Positions 6,105 to 9,170 of a DNA stretch of 9,170 bases are shown in pieces; positions within the stretch are counted from its first letter, which is position 1; the number at the start of each line of letters is the position of its first letter. The notes under the pieces were generated by a model. It saw only the letters and a list, made by a program, of their open reading frames with translations. It was not told the DNA's origin and ran no database searches. The position numbers and the translations under genes were made by a program. The stretch spans positions 1 through 9,170 of the forward strand of contig JAAYTY010000079.1 of assembly GCA_012523605.1 (NCBI GenBank), given 5' to 3'. The stretch comes from Candidatus Fermentibacterota bacterium (GTDB lineage: Bacteria > Fermentibacterota > Fermentibacteria > Fermentibacterales > Fermentibacteraceae).

Positions 6105-8993
6105 CTGAACCGCATTGCCACCGAGATATCCCGGGGACTGCTCGCCTCGTTCGGCCTCCCCTGGCGGATGCTCCGGGACGAGGCCACCGGGGCGACCGTG
6201 CTCTCCGTGCAGTCCTGCGACAGGGATTTCTTCGCCGGCATCTGCTTCAGGACCCCCGCCGGGGACTCCAGGGGCATCCCCCACGTTCTCGAACACTGCG
6301 TCCTGAACGGCTCTGCGAAGTATCCTGTCAGGGACGCTTTCAACGAGCTGTGGCGGGGGTCGCTGCACAGCTATCTCAACGCCGTGACCGCTCCCGACAG
6401 AACCCTGTACTACATCGGTTCGCCGGACGAGGGCGACTTCCACAATCTCCTTTCTGTGTATCTCGACCTGGTCTTCGATCCCCTGCTGGACCCTGTGAGG
6501 GTTTCTCTCGAGTCGTTCCACTATGTGCCCGGAGTGCGCAGGGGCAGGAGGCTGGCCAGTCCGTCTGGTGTCGTGTACAGCGAGATGAGCGGCTCCTATT
6601 CGGATCCCGACGAGCTGTCGGCGATTGCCATTCAGGCGGCCGTGATGCCGGACACCCCGTACAGGCACGACAGCGGGGGAGACCCGTCGAGGATGCACCG
6701 GCTCTCGTACGAGGACATCGTCGAATACCACGCCCGGCACTATCACACGGGAAACTGCCTCTTCTTCGTCTATTCACCGCTTGAGGCCGCAGAGGCGCTC
6801 GCGAAAGTTGCGGGGCTGATTCCGCCGCGAGCCAGGCAGGGGCAGGGGGCTGCCGCGGAGATTCCCGCTCAGAGACCCTGGGGAAGACCGCGCTCGCTGC
6901 GGCTTGCGGTTCCCTCCGGAAGGGGCGGCTCGCTGTCGGCGAACGTCTCGTGGCTCCTCGGAGAGGTCGCGGACAGCAGGAGCATGGCCGCCTGGCAGAT
7001 TGTCGAGGAGATTCTGCTTGGAGATTCGGGTGTGCTCAGCAGGGTGCTCATAGACAGCCGCTACGGAGCGGATATCTCGCCCGAGACGGGCCTCGATATG
7101 GAACTGCGCCAGTCGCTCCTCACGGTGGGGCTGAGGGGGTGCGCCGAGAGCGCGGCAAGGCTCGTCCGCGGGCTCGTCTTCAGAACGCTCGAAAAGTTCG
7201 CGGGCGGCGGCCCTCCGAACGGCTCCATCGAAGCCGCTCTCAACGTGCTGATGACCAGATATTCGGAGAAGTCGGACGAGTTCCCCCTCAAGCTGTTCAC
7301 GAGGGCTCTCAGGGCCTGGACCTACGGAACCGATCCGGGCGCGTGGATGGACCATGCGGCCGACATCCGGGCGCTCGCGGCGGAGAGGGATCTCGGGCGG
7401 AGGCTGGCCGGGCTGGTGCGTGAGGGTCTTCTCGAGAACCCCCACAGACTCAACTCCCTGATCGTCCCTTCGAAACCCTCCAGGGGCGCTTCGGGCACGC
7501 CGGTTCGCGACTCGGTGTTCGAGAAACTGGAGATGGAGCACTCCAGGCTGAGGGAGTACGCCCGGTCGGCCGACGATCCCGGGGCGCTCGCGAAGATCCC
7601 CCGCATCTCGCTCGACGACATAGATCCGGAGGCGCCGGATCTGCCCCTGCGCGAGGCGGCCTGCTCCGGGATCCCCCTGACTCTCGTGGAACTGCCTCGC
7701 GCGGGAACCGTCCATCTGGAGGTCGCCTTCGACCTGTCCGTTGTCGGGAGCGGGTTCCAGACGCTCGTACCTGTCGCCGCGAGGTGCCTCGGAGGCATGC
7801 CCGCGGGCGGGCTGTCCTTCGAGGAGCTGTCTCGAAGGCTGTCCTCCTCCACCGGAGGGCTCGACTGCGAGCCGTTCTCCTTCCTGGAAGGAGCCTCCCG
7901 CAGGCCGAGGGCCTATCTCATCCTCTCGTGCTCCTGTCTCTCCAGCACGGTGGAGAGCATGACGGACATCCTCGAAACCATCCTGCGCCGCACGGAAATG
8001 TCTGACGAGGACCGCTTCGGAGAGATCGTGAGCGAAATGAGGATAGACCTCGAGTCGGACATGGTTCCGTGCTGCGACGTCTTCTCCAGGCTGGCCGCTT
8101 CTGCGTTCGTCGGAGGCTCCGCCGCGCTGGGCGACTGCTGGGAGGGAATGCCCCAGCACAACCTGCTCGAAGCCCTCTCGGGATCGGCCGAGGCCCGGCG
8201 TGACGCGGCGGGGGAAGTCGGGCGGATCCTCTCGGACATGATCGGCGCCGGAGCTGTCAGGCTCGTCGCAGGGGCCGACCCCGGTCTTCTCGACAGGGTC
8301 TCCTCTGCCGTGAAGACCCTGGCGGGCGCTCTGCGTCACAGGCTGGACTCCCGGTACGCCGAGCCGCCGAAGTCCTCCCCGGGCGCCGTCGTGATAAGGT
8401 GGGACACCTCCGTGGGCTCTGCGTGCATTTCGGGGCCTGCGCCGCTTTTCGCCGAGGCGGACGCCGGGCTGTGCACTGCAGGCTCTACGCTTCTCGCCGA
8501 CGGAATCCTCTACAACGCCCTCAGGACTGCCGGGGGCTCCTACGAGGTGTCCGCCTGGCACGACAGGCTCTCGGGCATCCTCTCCCTCTGTTCCTACAGG
8601 GATCCCGATCCCCCGCGGACTCTGAGGTTCCTGGAGAACCTGCCGGACCGATTTGCCGAAACACCCCTCTCCGAGGAGGACGTCAGGCTCGCCGTGATCT
8701 CTTCGTTCGCGCAGATCGAGAAACCGCTCTCTCACCGCACTTTGGTGAGGCATGCCATGGTGAGGGGCCTGACCGGGCTCCGGCGCGGCGATTTCTCGGC
8801 GTTCAGGAGATCCCTTCTCTCGGTTGATTCGACCTCCATCAGGGACAGATTCCCCGGCATTCTGGAAGCCTGTCTCTCGAACGGAGGCGCAGCGGCTTTC
8901 GTTCCGAGATGGATGGATCCGTGCACAGTCTTTCCCGGAAGGGATTCGATCGCGGTCCTGCCCCGCAGGAACGGGAACGGGAGGAACAGGTGA
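6105..8993 (+). CDS. M16C zinc metallopeptidase (PreP/presequence protease-like)
   Basis: The protein has 962 residues if read from CTG 6105, close to the usual ~970 of bacterial PreP-like proteins. The inverted zinc motif GIPHVLEHCVLNGS gives His60, Glu63 and His64. GVVYSEMSGSYSDP gives Glu160 as the third ligand; the 96-residue gap from His64 matches PreP. KYPVRDAFNELWRGSLHSYLNAVTAPDRTLYY is characteristic of M16C. The middle contains the M16C-associated region, and the inactive C-terminal half keeps LRTAGGSYEV (Arg807, Tyr813) and SYRDPDPPRTL. Family members form a clamshell that degrades short unfolded peptides. No signal peptide is seen, so a cytoplasmic location is likely. The start is uncertain: CGGAGG (6091-6096) lies 8 nt before CTG 6105. 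The ATG at 6098 is in another frame, and GTG codons at 6036 and 6042 are less well placed. The stop TGA overlaps the pyrE start. Confidence 0.93.
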   Translation: MNRIATEISRGLLASFGLPWRMLRDEATGATVLSVQSCDRDFFAGICFRTPAGDSRGIPHVLEHCVLNGSAKYPVRDAFNELWRGSLHSYLNAVTAPDRTLYYIGSPDEGDFHNLLSVYLDLVFDPLLDPVRVSLESFHYVPGVRRGRRLASPSGVVYSEMSGSYSDPDELSAIAIQAAVMPDTPYRHDSGGDPSRMHRLSYEDIVEYHARHYHTGNCLFFVYSPLEAAEALAKVAGLIPPRARQGQGAAAEIPAQRPWGRPRSLRLAVPSGRGGSLSANVSWLLGEVADSRSMAAWQIVEEILLGDSGVLSRVLIDSRYGADISPETGLDMELRQSLLTVGLRGCAESAARLVRGLVFRTLEKFAGGGPPNGSIEAALNVLMTRYSEKSDEFPLKLFTRALRAWTYGTDPGAWMDHAADIRALAAERDLGRRLAGLVREGLLENPHRLNSLIVPSKPSRGASGTPVRDSVFEKLEMEHSRLREYARSADDPGALAKIPRISLDDIDPEAPDLPLREAACSGIPLTLVELPRAGTVHLEVAFDLSVVGSGFQTLVPVAARCLGGMPAGGLSFEELSRRLSSSTGGLDCEPFSFLEGASRRPRAYLILSCSCLSSTVESMTDILETILRRTEMSDEDRFGEIVSEMRIDLESDMVPCCDVFSRLAASAFVGGSAALGDCWEGMPQHNLLEALSGSAEARRDAAGEVGRILSDMIGAGAVRLVAGADPGLLDRVSSAVKTLAGALRHRLDSRYAEPPKSSPGAVVIRWDTSVGSACISGPAPLFAEADAGLCTAGSTLLADGILYNALRTAGGSYEVSAWHDRLSGILSLCSYRDPDPPRTLRFLENLPDRFAETPLSEEDVRLAVISSFAQIEKPLSHRTLVRHAMVRGLTGLRRGDFSAFRRSLLSVDSTSIRDRFPGILEACLSNGGAAAFVPRWMDPCTVFPGRDSIAVLPRRNGNGRNR

Positions 8994-9170
8994 GCGAGGC
9001 GAGGGTTCTGGAGATACTCGGAATGTGCGATGCCTATCTCGAGGGGCATTTCCGCTACACGTCCGGTCGTCACGGAAGGGTCTATTTCGAGAAGATCCGG
9101 ATAGCCCAGAAGCCCGATCTGGTGGTGGAGCTCGGGGAAATGATGGCCGCGGAGTTCGCCTCGATGGCCG
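8990..9170 (+). CDS. pyrE: Orotate phosphoribosyltransferase, N-terminal part (3' end beyond window)
   Basis: Sixty codons are visible from GTG 8990 to the right edge. EILGMCDAYLEGHFRYTSGRHGRVYFEKIRI matches the PyrE N-terminus, in which a 'G.f..tSGrhs..Yf.k' block binds orotate. PyrE joins orotate and PRPP to make orotidine 5'-phosphate in pyrimidine synthesis. The PRPP-binding loop lies beyond the window. GGGAGG (8979-8984) sits 5 nt before the GTG, and the start overlaps the peptidase stop as GTGA, indicating translational coupling. Other type I phosphoribosyltransferases are less likely given the SGRH block. Confidence 0.88.
   Translation, partial: MSEARVLEILGMCDAYLEGHFRYTSGRHGRVYFEKIRIAQKPDLVVELGEMMAAEFASMA

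Noticed and set aside
5517..6746. 409-codon minus-strand open frame across the intergenic region and the start of the M16C gene
   Set aside because: It runs antisense to conserved peptidase sequence and through the barrel-gene leader. The translation is Arg/Pro/Gly-rich with no recognisable motif, typical of a shadow frame in high-GC DNA.

Overview
This is a GC-rich bacterial window with Arg codons dominated by AGG/CGG and frequent GTG starts. The gingipain-type protease ending in a FlgD-like Ig domain, the signal-bearing beta-barrel-like protein ending in Phe, and the M16C protease suggest a diderm from the wider FCB or candidate-phylum world. Fermentibacterota-like or Eisenbacteria-like lineages are my best guess from style alone. 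No rRNA or other taxonomic marker is present, so this is inference. I see no mobile element, CRISPR array, tRNA or rRNA.

Layout: (1) 1-582, minus strand, the N-terminal part of a TldD/PmbA-family protein running off the left edge. (2) 583-798, a divergent intergenic region with a possible minus-strand promoter and a 12-bp palindrome. (3) 799-3039, plus strand, a secreted C25 (gingipain-like) cysteine protease with an intact His/Cys dyad, an Ig-like domain and a FlgD-like C-terminal domain. (4) 3060-3085, a strong hairpin between convergent genes. (5) 5520-3118, minus strand, a two-gene unit: an outer-membrane-type protein broken by one in-frame TGA, then a sodium:solute symporter 27 bp downstream. 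(6) 5521-6104, a long divergent intergenic region with a perfect -35 box, a 20-bp near-palindrome and several hairpins. (7) 6105-8993, plus strand, an M16C (PreP-like) zinc peptidase that probably starts at CTG. (8) 8990 to the right edge, plus strand, the start of pyrE, overlapping the peptidase stop by GTGA.

How the genes relate: the barrel-like protein and the symporter look like one transcription unit and could serve outer- and inner-membrane passage of the same solute; the substrate is not evident. The M16C peptidase and pyrE are translationally coupled by overlap, although their functions (peptide degradation and pyrimidine synthesis) do not obviously connect. Three separate genes are peptidases or peptidase-like (TldD/PmbA, C25, M16C), but they lie in different transcription units, so a joint system is not shown.

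The most notable oddity is the single TGA codon inside the otherwise intact barrel gene. The large intact genes here contain no in-frame TGA, and the M16C gene ends with TGA, so code reassignment is unlikely. I see no convincing evidence of a wholly new system.
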